Shown here piece after piece: positions 51,301 to 63,300 of a stretch of 64,000 nucleotides of DNA. The stretch lies in the NCBI RefSeq assembly GCF_047511655.1, contig NC_133398.1, positions 51,155,638 through 51,219,637 of the forward strand. Direction: 5' to 3'. The translations under genes and the position numbers were made by a program. The notes beneath the pieces were generated by a model. It saw only the letters and a program-made list of their open reading frames with translations, was not told the DNA's origin and searched no databases. This DNA comes from Castor canadensis. Its lineage: Eukaryota > Chordata > Mammalia > Rodentia > Castoridae. Each line of letters starts with the position of its first letter. Positions within the stretch are counted from its first letter, which is position 1.

Positions 51301-54300
51301 AAAGTACAAATTTGAGAAATTCTAAACGTTAATTTAAAAACCTCTTGAATAGTAAAAATACAAAAAATGTTCATTCCTTCTGGCAATGAAATGCAAATAA
51401 AAGCAGTTTTGCCTGGGCACGATGGCTCACACCTATAATCTTATCTACTGGGGAGGCAGAATTCTTCAGGAGGATCGTGGTTCTAGGCTATTCTAGAAAA
51501 AAGATCATGAGACCCCATCTCAAAATAAAAGCTCAGTGTGGTGGTATGTGCCTGTCAACCCGGCTATGCAGGAAGCATAAATAGAAGGATTGTGGTCCAG
51601 GCTGTCCAGCAAAAAGGACTGGGGTTGTAGCTCAAGTGATAGGGCATCTGCCTGCTAAGCACAAGACCCTGAGTTCAATCAGAACTGCCCCCCACAAAGG
51701 TAATCTTAAAGTATCATTTTATACCTCAAAGCTTTATAATATATTATAACTAGAAGGAGTGTATTCTTTATTTTGTTTTCTAAGTACTGTTAAATAAAAC
51801 GACACATAACCACTACAAAACTCTATAGAGAACATTCCATTATCTTTTTCATTTTACATAGGCCATTGAGGCTCAGGGACACAGGTGGTTTCCTGAACTT
51901 AAAGAGCCAGCAAGAAGTAGTAGCAGAATATGAACTCAAGCAGTCTGGCTCTATGATATACTGCTGTGCATATCCATGCAGAGCTGAGAGCTAAAAACTA
52001 GCACAATCCTTCTGAAAGGCAAAAACGCCGTGCCATCCCTCTAGTCACCAAATCCTTACACTCTTACCCACTAACGAATTGCTGAGGATTTATCCTAAGG
52101 AAAACTTTAACAGAGAGGAGAGGGTATATGCAGAAAGATGGTCACCATAGTAGAAAATTCTTAAATAACCAATAATGAAATGATTAATCATAATTTATCA
52201 ACTTGATTAAATACTCTACAATCACTTAAAATGATAATTATGGAGACAAGGGCTAGCAGAGTGGCTCAAGTGGTAAAGCACCTGCATAGCAAGCATGGGG
52301 CCCTGAGTTCAAACCCCAGTGCTGCCAAAAATAAAAATAAATTAAACTAAATTAAAAGATAATTATGGAGCTATATTGGAAATAGGGAAATGTTTATAGT
52401 AGTTAAAAATAAAGTATATGCATATTTGCACATGTGTAAAAATTGTATGTGCAAAAAAAAAAATAAGTTAAAAAGTTAGTATCTAAGAATGTCTAGATAT
52501 AGGTCCTAGAATAATCGGTTACATTTCTGTTTCCAAATATTTTAATTTTTTCAATAAAAATAAAAATCAAACCCACAATATCCCATTGATATCCATCAAT
52601 ATCCTATTGATGAATGCCTGGAAAATGATGCAGCAGGATTCTTTTCATACTTCTTCCAAGTCTCCTTTAAAGAAGGTGGGTAGTGATTATATCCACTTAT
52701 ATGGAAAGTCATTAAGTTTTTTGAAAAATCATCTAGTAGGATAATATAAACTTACAAGTAATTATAATACACACACCTAGAAGTACATCTGCTGGAGTAT
52801 CTACAGTAGTAATCTCTATATAGAGATATAACAAGGGATTCTTATTTTTTATATCATTTTTGAACTTTGCATTAGACACATGTACTCATTTCTAATAATA
52901 TTTTTGAAGGCCTATAATAGATAACACATTACTAGGCTCAAATATTTTTAAATGATACATGATCTTGGCAACCAACTCTATAATTTCATAAAAAGTAGAC
53001 AACTTTTTCACATAATTTATCCCACATTCAGAGTTCACTAATTCTGTTCCTTCTGCTAGACACCTTCTTGACAATTGTACCTCATATGAAATGTCAAAAA
53101 ATGATTGAGAATATGCTTATAGATAATTTGTACACAATCCTAATACTTATGCATACAGATCACTAACCAATGAATAGATATTAAGAAGGAAATGTCATTC
53201 ATTTTTTCTGTAAACTTTAAAGCCCAATAGAAAAATACAAGTTTAGAAAGAGTTAGTCACATTCCCCAATAATAGAAAGATAATAAAAATAATCCTATTA
53301 TGTAGAAATACCTAATGTTAGCATTAGAAAGTAATTAGACATGTCCACAGACTAGAGAAGGATGACCACAAAAGTTAAGGAGCAACACATCTGATGGAAG
53401 GAGGCCAGGGCTATTAGGGAAGAAAGTCACAGAATACATAAGGAAAGTAATTTTCAAAACTATGAATTGGAAACTTAAATCTGAAGGAATTTCATCGACT
53501 TGGTATGGTTTTAAAGTACAGGCCTCTAAGAAGAAATGAATGCTTTGAACATCTTGTATGTTCTGCCACATAAGTGAGTATTCAAAGTGAGGAAAGTCCT
53601 AAGCTTCCAAAAGATTAATATGTTCAAATCTGATGGGCTATAATGGAAATCATGACGTGCAATCTTATCCTGGTACAAGTGTGGATCAGGGACAACCCTT
53701 CACATTTCTTCCTGTGAGTTCCTAGAGTTAAAAAGAGCATACAACAGCGATGAAACCATGCCATCCCTGAAGTGTTCTATCTTCTGCTTGTGCCAAACAT
53801 GATTTTTATTCTCTAAAACCATTTCTTCCTCAAAAGAGTTCACCAAAGTTGTCATCCTTCCTATCAGCAGCCCCACTGGGCTCTGGTGAGTGACATCCAG
53901 ACATTTAAACTCAAAAGCTGCTTCAGAAGAGAGTTATTAAAATTCAAATGAGCTGGGCATATCGAAGAAGAAAACACTCGTTTGCATGCACACCTCTGCT
54001 TTTGGCCATCCCATTTAGTCCCATAGAGCAGGGTCTGGTTTTGTTTTTGTAAATGGGCTTTGGAGGCGGAGGTCAGCCTCCCACGGCCCCCACTCCTCTG
54101 GGGTCATCATTAGTAATGTGTAAGGCTGAATAGATTTTCCTCTGAATCTAGCCAGTAAACCTGACAAGAAGGCAGCCCTCTCCCACAACCTGAAAATGCC
54201 AAAAATTCAATTGATAATATGGCATTTTTAATACTTCATTAATCTGTTTTAAAACAGCTTTCAGCAAGACTACACATCACAACACCAATTTCACTTCCAC

Positions 54301-57300
54301 CTGATTTTTCAGCCTCAGAGCAGAATAATTCCTGTTGTGCCATGATTGTGTAATCATAAAAATGTCACATTCAACCAAGAATTCCCCATAAGTTTCAGAG
54401 AAAATTCATTTCTGCCAAGAAATATGGCTCTGGGGAGACAAATGACATTTTATTTGCTAGAAAAGAAAAAGAGTCTTTCATTTGACCTAAGAGTTTTTTA
54501 TTCTGTTTCTCATGGAAACATCTCACATTATAATCATTCAAAAATCTTATAAGATAGCAATAAGCAACCTAATAAAAAAAGTACAGCAAAAATAAACAGT
54601 TCTAACATGATTCTGGCCTCAGAAACTTTAGATGTTTACTTAGTGAGAATTCAGTTTCTTACTAATGAATATTTTAAGCAGACTTAATCCATAGCAATAT
54701 GGTCACTAAAGTAACTTGTACATTGCTTGTAATATATAATGTTTATATCTCATGTACAACAATGACATAACCATATGTCAACTTCTGCTGGGGAAAATTT
54801 AAAGCAAATAATGTTAACTCATGATACTGGGATAAAAGAAACCGTAGCATCAACTATAGAGCTCCAGACACCAAATGCAAGTCTCTAAGCTGTGCAAATA
54901 GTTCAAAATCTGGAAGCTCCAAGGATTACTGCACCCAGTGGGAAATCAGACAGAGTAACCTTGAACTCCCCTCCAATGGTAACATTTTATCTTCTATGAT
55001 CTTCACTGATAACGCTACTTCCTCCAGATTCCTCTAGCTTTTCATTTTAAGTTCTTTTAGAAACTTTTTTCTTTCCAAAATTGTAATGATCTCGCTATAA
55101 ATACAGGCACCAATTTTCCTAGCCAAGAAAGAATGATCTTAGCAAATATCAATGAAAGAATATTTCATTAATGAAGCTGGTACCTGAGGCAGAACATGTT
55201 CAGTTCTAATCCATTTTTTCGACTCGCAGCTCCAAAAAGTATGTGTATCATTAAAGAGCACTTCTTCAATAACTCACATGGCATAACTGTTCTGGCTCCA
55301 GTTAAAAAAGGCACTCAATCTCTGTCTTCATACTGCTTGTGCTCTCATGTGGATGGCAGCAACACAGAATCACAAAGGGACAAATGTGTACAGGGAAAAA
55401 GAACACAAACTGAAACTAGGAACTAGAGCCAGTGGCTCCAACAACACAATTTGATCACACAAGGTACAGGGACAAGACCTACTTCCAAGGGATACAATCT
55501 GCACTGAAGTGTTTTTTTCTCTTCTTAGATCACAGTAAATTGACAGGAAAAGCAATGTGAGTTTATACTTTTGAAATGGCCAAATGGAATATTAAGGTTA
55601 TCACAGAGCCACCCAAGATCAAAGACAGTGATTCCAAGAGACTACCCAGTGGGTATGTTTATGTAGCTATTATTGTAGTTAACCTCCTGGTCATCTCTAT
55701 TAGAAAGATAATTTAGCTCAAGAAAATAGCCCTTCAGATTTGTATTGTTAATTCTACAGAGGCCTGCTTAGGGCACACAAACTTACTTAACATGTAGAAA
55801 GATGATAAAATTCAAGGAATGTGCTCACTTGCCTTTTTTGCCTCCTGTAATGAAGAAGCCAATGGCTGCTCTAATAAAACTGCTTTCAGGCAAATAGCTG
55901 TAGTCTGTAGGAACTGTGGAGACAGAAAATGATCAAATTAACCAGTGAACTTGGCAGGACTAATGATGGAGAGATAATGATCTCATGCTGCCACATCAAC
56001 CTACAGACAAAGTGGAGATGTTTATGCCATTAATCTCAGCACAATATTCTGTGGCTGCAACTAATTCTGTTAGATTAAGTGACTAGCACTGAAGTAATGA
56101 CTTAAGCTATGCAGGAAAATCTACAATGGTGACAAACCTAGAAAAAAAAATCACAGGATGAATACTTGAGTTAAGTGGTTAAAAATCCTTTCCCCTCCAC
56201 ATTGTCAAATCAATGAGTCCCAGTTCAGTGACCTCCTCAGGGTTTTAGGCTTAGATCCCTGTTCTAAGGGTCACTTTAGGACATGCTGAACCAGATACAT
56301 GAATCATGGAAATTCAACAATCAGTACTAATAGCACCAGTTTATTACCTAAGGCAGGGACCTCTAAGTGACAAACATGTGCAAATAACCAGATGTGGTTG
56401 CTGACCTGGAATGGTGAAGCAGTGACATGTATGCTAGTTTGGTCCTGAGAGTTTCCTAAATCCTTTTCCTCCCAGGCACCTATAACTATTTCATGAGATA
56501 GTTCTTACTACAATAAATGGCTCAGTTGGAAAATTTCATCAGGAACAAATCACTGTGCTTTTCCAGACATACAATCATTTTGTTCAGAAGAACCTGGGTA
56601 TAAGATGATTCAATGCTACCTGATTTGAGTAAATGGGTCAGACTAAGTACTCCATAATATAATTAAAAGCCTATGCAAAATAGCAAAAGCCTGATATAAA
56701 TATGCTGCTTTACAAGGATACTGTTTATGACCTGACCTTCAAAACTAGCATTACCAAGGGTTTCCAGTATGACTGTTTTTTTTCCCATTTTAATATGACA
56801 ACTTCCAGCTGTCTAAAATTCATTATGTTGGGAAGGCTATATTTTTATAGCTACAGACTGAATGAAGCAAGGGAAATAGTAATTATTGTGGCCCACATTC
56901 ATGGCTATGATGTTAGTAGACTACCTGTCAGGAATAAGTGAAATTAAATTTTAACAAGGAAACTTTGATACCTAAACCTCTCTGGCCTGGGTCCAAGATA
57001 GCCAGTGAGTCAAAATTCTACAAAGAGAAAGGAGCACATATATTAACAATGATGCCTTCTTCAGAAAATCTTCAAGTACAAACAAATTAAGCATGTGGGA
57101 ATTGTGAATATTTTAATTGCTTTTATCAAAAAGCTACAAATAGAAAATGCTTTGTTACACTAAGATACAGGATTTCAGTTCCCAGGGAAATGCACATCTT
57201 TAAATGTAGTTAGCTCATTATTTTTATAAAACCATGAACCAGAATAACTCCAGTCATATATAAAGAGACTTTTAATGAAACATAATACCATTACATCTAG

Positions 57301-60300
57301 TAAAGTAAAAATGTCTGCTCTAAGCTTTAATGACCTGGTTCCTTGTTTCAGGATTTGTCACTAAACAAACTCTACATGCAAGCCATATAATCCTTCTGAG
57401 CCTCACATTCTTCATTTTTAAATATGAGGGTTAGATTGAATGTCTACAACATTCTCTAAGGAAGGCAAAGAGGAAACATGAATGAGTGTGGGGTTTAGAG
57501 GCCAACAAAGGTGGAGTTCAAACTACCACCTCCTGCCATGTAACCTTGTATAAGTCAGGCAGCCTCTCCATACCCCATTTCTCTCGGATATAAAACAGAG
57601 ATGGTAGCATGCACCACTTAGGGTTGTTGTGAAGAGTAGTACTCTTACCACAGTACTAAACACTGAGTAACTTCTTATTCCCGTCCCAGTGTTTTAGGAC
57701 TTTAATCTTACCAGAGGTTCTACTTTGATTTGAGGACACAGTAGATAGATGGAGATGTCCTAGAAGCCAGATTGCATTTGACTGAAGACCAATCACCCCA
57801 GAGACACTGATGACCTACAGATGAAAATACAACAGTTCAATGGTGGGGCAGGACCAAACCTCCATTCAATAAAGGGTCACACACAGAACATCACTAATGT
57901 TTTGTAAGACAATGGCTTGGCTGGTAACGAGAAGTTCTATGACAAGACATGATGTGTGTGTCAGACACTAGATGTAGTTATAATACAGGTACTCAACAAG
58001 TATTTGCTACATGAATGTATAAATGAATTATATAAGCAATTAATTGTGGCAGAAATAAAGAGTGTTTTGCTCATGTTATTCCTGAGTCAGACTGTTCTCC
58101 AAGGAATTTTTAAAACTATGGTAGAAAAAAACTTAAGATGTACAAAAGAGGTGAAGGATAGTTATACTAAAATACTTCTAAAAAAGGAAGGAGATATTAT
58201 TTTGTTCTCTTTTTTATAAACATTCTTAAAGAATAGTTTTCATTTACAGATTTTCCTCCAAGTTACAGCAACTTAAGTTTTCAGTAAAATTTTCAGAACA
58301 TATTCATAAATGTTTCTTTTGTTTAGAGATTTATGTTTGATGTCAAAGCATGAATTACTAAACTTTATGTAGTAGGTACTATAATTAGGTATGTTTTATA
58401 AGAATGAAAATAAGCATGCTCAATGAAAAGATTAAGTTATAAGGTTCTGGACCCAGTAAGAATACCAATCATGCAAACAAAGTAAGAATGTTTGGAAATA
58501 CAACCGTATGTTACAGTAGTTGCTTCAGGTTTGGAGGACCACTGAAGATACTTTTTCAGCCTCTTTTGTTCTGTACTTTCAAATTTTATCCAATGAATAC
58601 AACATTTAAAAAAAAACTTAAAAGATAAAAACATTTCTTAGCAGATAAATAATTTATTCTTTAGCTAGGAATAATGACAATAATTCATCACAAATACTTT
58701 TATCATTGATATCTGAACTAGTGTCCCTGATCATTCTTCCTAGATACCTGCCCTGCCCTTTGATCACCTTCTTTTTTTCTTTGTCCTAGGGCCTGCTAAT
58801 CACCACAGGGTTAGTTTTTAATTTTTAAGGGAAATCAATACCAACCTAAATCAAAATGCCAGATTTTTAACTGGAGACATAGCTCAGCGGTTGAGTATTT
58901 ACTTAGCAAGTGCAAGACCCTGGGTTCTAGCACTACTCCCCTCCCACATCAAAAAAAAGCTGTGCATGTTTATCAGTGAATACAGGACCATATACCACTC
59001 CCAAATCCCCTTTTACTTCACCATGAAGACAGAGATTTCTGCATTATCCAGGTAAAACATCTTATATTATATAAAAGGACAAGAAAGGGGGTTATCTGTT
59101 TTCCCACCCAAGGATTTTTAAGTTTCACTTCTCACTTGAGTTAAGGTTCTTATGACTTCATTAAGTCTGCTTTGAAAATGAGACGTCTGGATGGCTTCTG
59201 ACTTCAGCTGAAAAAATGAGAAGAAATATCCATCATCCTCTTCCCAAAAGTAAATAATTATATTCCCAGTGCATGAGCAAACATCTTCTAAATATGGGAT
59301 AATTTGTCATGTGTCCTTATATTTCAAACACATAAGCTCAGAGTTCCTCAAGGCCAGTGCCAATGCTTTATTTATCATTGATTTTTTCAGTTTGGCATGT
59401 AGCAGTCACTCAACAAACTTACTATATGCACAAAAGAGCTCCTTTAGAATTATGTGTAAACCTACACAAAAACATTTAGAAGTTACATTATGAAAACAGT
59501 ATTTATATAAACTTAAAAATTACAGATACAAACTGTAGTTTCTTGTGAATGACTTTTGAAATTTGTTATTACTCAATCACTTTTCTCAGGCAGGGAAATT
59601 TGTGGAAAGTACCTACATTGACCTGGTTTAATCTCTACAAACCAAATAAAACAGGGAACAAATCTCTACTAAAAGAATTTTTGGTCAAGAGCACCTTTTC
59701 ATACAGCAAGTCTTTGAAAACCCAGCATAACTATTACCATGAGCACATATTCTTCTGAATTTAGCATACTAAGGCAATGGATATCCTCCTCCTGCCATGG
59801 CTATATGCACATTTAAATTCCTTCCTCTCAACAGAGGGTCCCTTTCTTTACCTGCATTGCATCCCCTTCAGAGCCTACCAAGGCTACCATGCCATGAAGG
59901 GCTGCCAGACACAGCATTGTGGGAGTGCCCTGAAAACAAAACATCAGAATATATCAAGAGCAAAATACTCCTTGGGTTTGGATTCTATAAAAGTTATTAT
60001 TGCAGGGAGAAATAAATGGTTAACATAGTACTAAATGTGTAGGATCAGTATAACCTGTATAACTAACTAAAATAAATGCAACAGACTAAAATAAAGTAGC
60101 ATATTAAGAGTGCATGATCATAGGTGTCTTGCTGTTTTTATTTTTCAAAAAACGCAATGTTTTCAAATTAAAGCACTGATCTAGTAGCCAGTTTAAAAAA
60201 AAAAACTATAATGGTTGATAGGATGCATTGTTTATGAGGAATAAAAGTACATGTCTCTTTCATTTGAAATTGCTTGTTCTTTTATAGTTAAACTACATAT

Positions 60301-63300
60301 CTTAGCAGTTCTTATATATGGTCCAATAAACTGGTCCTTTTTCCTTTATAAAAATATAAAATAGCATACAGGATGTGACCTCTACCTCTGCTAGAACAAT
60401 TCTGATCCAACCAGGGAGAAGTTTGCTGCCCAAGTCTTCAGCTTTTCCATGTCCGCACACAGATAAACCATGAACTATGTTTCCTAATGCCAGGGCAAAA
60501 CCTGAAGTCTGGTATAAGTACATTAAAAACAAGGGTGAGAAAAAGAAGAAAAAGACACAGATTAGGAATATTTATACATACAGAAAAACAAGCATTTCTA
60601 GGGGTTGTTCCTACTTACAAATCTATTTGTCTTCTGAAAATCAGAGGTTTACAGATTTTTTTTTTTTGATCTAGACTTTGGTTGGCAACAGAAACTGCAG
60701 AGTCTAATTGCAGGGAGTTCAGCTGCAGCAAGTAGTTTATTTTAGGAAAATATACTGCATAGAGTAACTCAGCTCAAGCAATTCCAAATCTCAGAAGGGA
60801 TTATATATAAAAACACCAAGATGGACCACACAAGGTCAGTGAACACCTAAACAATGACAGAAAATACCCCACATCCAACAAAGCACATGAAAACTTCTGA
60901 ATGTGAGCAAGTGCACACAACCATGAAATAGCAACAAGACCTGCATAAGCTTAAAACCTGCAAATCCTACAATAACCCACTGTGGCCAATACAATGACTC
61001 TGGAAAAACCTCTAAAAAATTAAAATCCAACTGGGAAAATTCTATGGCATTTGCAATTAGATGGATTTTTTTTTCCATTGGAGGGTGTGGAATTCATGCC
61101 TGTGAGGCAGGTGCTCTACTGCTTAAGCCACACCTCTAGTCCTCAATTAAATGAATACCAGCTCCATAGCATTGACTACACTCAACCACTTTCAGAATTC
61201 TTTCCATCTTGAAAAACAGAGACTTTGTACTCATTAAACACTAACTCTATTCCTCCCTCTCCTCAACCCATGGCAACTACCACTTGACATTCTGACTATT
61301 TGATTCTGGCGATGCTATGTAACCTCATAAAAGTAAAATCATACAGAGCCTCCCCTGTAGTTGTCCTATTTCACTTAGCATAATGTCTTCAAGGTTCATC
61401 CATACTATAGTACATGGCAGAATTTCCTTTTTAAGGCTGAGTAATATTTCAGAGGGATCATTTTAAGGTTATTTAGTTTACAGGTATTTAATTTTCCTAT
61501 ACGTATTCAGCTATGAGCAGAGAATTTTCTGCCTTGAATTTGCTGAGGTTTGACTGAATCAGAGTTCTCTATGTATTCACATCTTCATAAATTACTGTTG
61601 CTAGCTTTGTATAATTCTGATATTCCCTAGCTACATATTTTAAGATGTAATTGTATTTACTTCCCTTTTTATTTCTTAAATGCTCCCGATGAAGCCTGTT
61701 CCCCAATCCAACCAGTTGTCTTGAACCTCTATTGTATGCCAGGGCTGCTATGGTCCAGTCTCTCAAGCATAAGGTAAAGCCTCTTTGACTATGAGTCACC
61801 TGCAAGGCAGCCTGTAGGGGACTCTTCGCAAGAGTAGGAAGTCCCTTGGCCCATGGAGGTAACTCCAGATGCATGGTTCCCAGTACTTGATGGGCCGAGT
61901 GTCCTCCTGACCCTCCTCACCTGACACTGAATCAGAATCATCTCTGGACTCTACTTTACTTTTAAGATGGGGCTGATGGCTCAGCGGCTCCACTGCCCAC
62001 AGCATCTTGTTACTGCCTCTCACACTCCTGTATGACTGGTTGTAAGGGGTGAGTCCCACATCCCAGCTCAACTACCATGGAAGAAAATCTTTTACTTCTT
62101 ACTTCTATGCTCTAATAGGTTACTTGGACCATCATCTACCGTATTCTATCGTATAATTCTTCTACCGTATTTCTCTATTTCTTCTACTGTATTTCTCTAC
62201 CTTATAGTTCTTCTTCTGTATTTTTTTCTTTTACTTAACCTCTTTAACATAGATTTTTTTTAAAGCCTATATATAGACTTTCCCATGTTTTTACACCTGA
62301 CTGTATTCAATTCACTCTCCCTCTCACTTTGCTTATTTTTCATTTCTCTACTATGCACGTGCTTCCCAGAGAGTGTCTCCTCATCCCAGGCGTCCCTGTT
62401 CGGGTGCCACCCAGAGTGAGCTTTCTCTTGCTCCCTTGTTCTCCTAACCTAACTGGGGACAATGGGACACTCAGAAAGGAGAAATGATAGAAGACAGATA
62501 TGCAGAAAGTTGGGGCCAGGTGAACTGGGTGCTTGGATGGAAACCCACGACAGCCTTGTTGCTCTTTTACTTCTCTTCTCTGTACTGTTTTTCTCTAACT
62601 TTAAAACCTTACTTCTAAAGTCTTCTGTTCTTTAAAGTCTCTTTCCTTAGACTTGCTCTGTCCCATGTCCCATGTTAGCTTTTCTTTAGCATAATCTCTC
62701 TTAAAGTCTTTGTCCTCAGACTTGCACTGCCCCATTTTCCCTGTAAAGTCTCGGTGCTCAGACTTGCACTGTCCCATGTTTCCTCTAATCTCTAGCATAA
62801 CTCAGCAGCAGCAGCGCCATTCTGTAGCAGTCCCCTTGCAAGCCACCAAACAACCAACCCATCCCCCATCAAAAAACCCTCCATCAAAAAACCTCGCATC
62901 CTCCTTCAATGACTCTTTTATATCCAGTGGTAAACAGGAAGGTGGAACAACATTTCTTGGGGAGGGGTGTGACACTGTAACAAGAGAAACCTGTGCTCCT
63001 ACTTCTCTGAACATAAACAACTTAGGAAAAGCAGTAGTGATACATTTTGTACTTCGCTCTCTTCTGTGGCTGGGTCAATGCCAAATTCAGCCTGTAGATC
63101 ATTGAGCACAACTGTGCTTATGTCAAGTTCTCATAGGCTTCTCATAATTCACTCCCCACATTTACTAAACACATCTGTGGTACATTTACACATTGGCTAG
63201 AGAGAGAAAAAAAAGTCTATCAGTAATGTCTCAGACAAAGAAAAAGAAACATCCACAGAAGGAGACAAGAGGATAAGGCAAGAAAAAGATTTGGATTGCT

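Larger units (their letters stand above)
41932..55832 (-). other. FOCAD: FOCAD 13.9 kb intron with GC-AG borders
   Basis: The longest intron here. On the - strand the donor reads AAAAAAG|GCAAGTGAG and the acceptor TTACAG|G. GC is forced because the split Gly codon and the flanking exons keep frame only at that border. The nearest GT, 4 bases on, would shift frame. The exon side and +3 to +6 match the U1 consensus closely, as is usual for GC donors. It contains L1, MIR, L2 and SINE insertions, a GA satellite and a repeat-poor stretch near 53.6-54.6 kb. Confidence 0.92.
61570..63160 (-). mobile_element. Class II (betaretrovirus-type) ERV fragment: 5' LTR, PBS and leader
   Basis: On the - strand: a LTR (about 63160-62417), a tRNA-Lys3-type PBS (62409-62392), an untranslated leader, then broken gag-like frames to about 61570. 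Nothing of pol or a 3' LTR is seen, so the element is truncated on its 3' side. It lies in FOCAD sense. The family is inferred from the PBS type. The coding part is too decayed to classify further. Confidence 0.75.

Noticed and set aside
52248-52345. tRNA gene
   Set aside because: The tRNA-like boxes here and in similar places belong to ID-like SINEs with A-rich tails and no complete cloverleaf.
62601-62798. 65-residue repetitive protein
   Set aside because: Produced by the tandem repeat in the class II LTR, between promoter and PBS. Not a gene.
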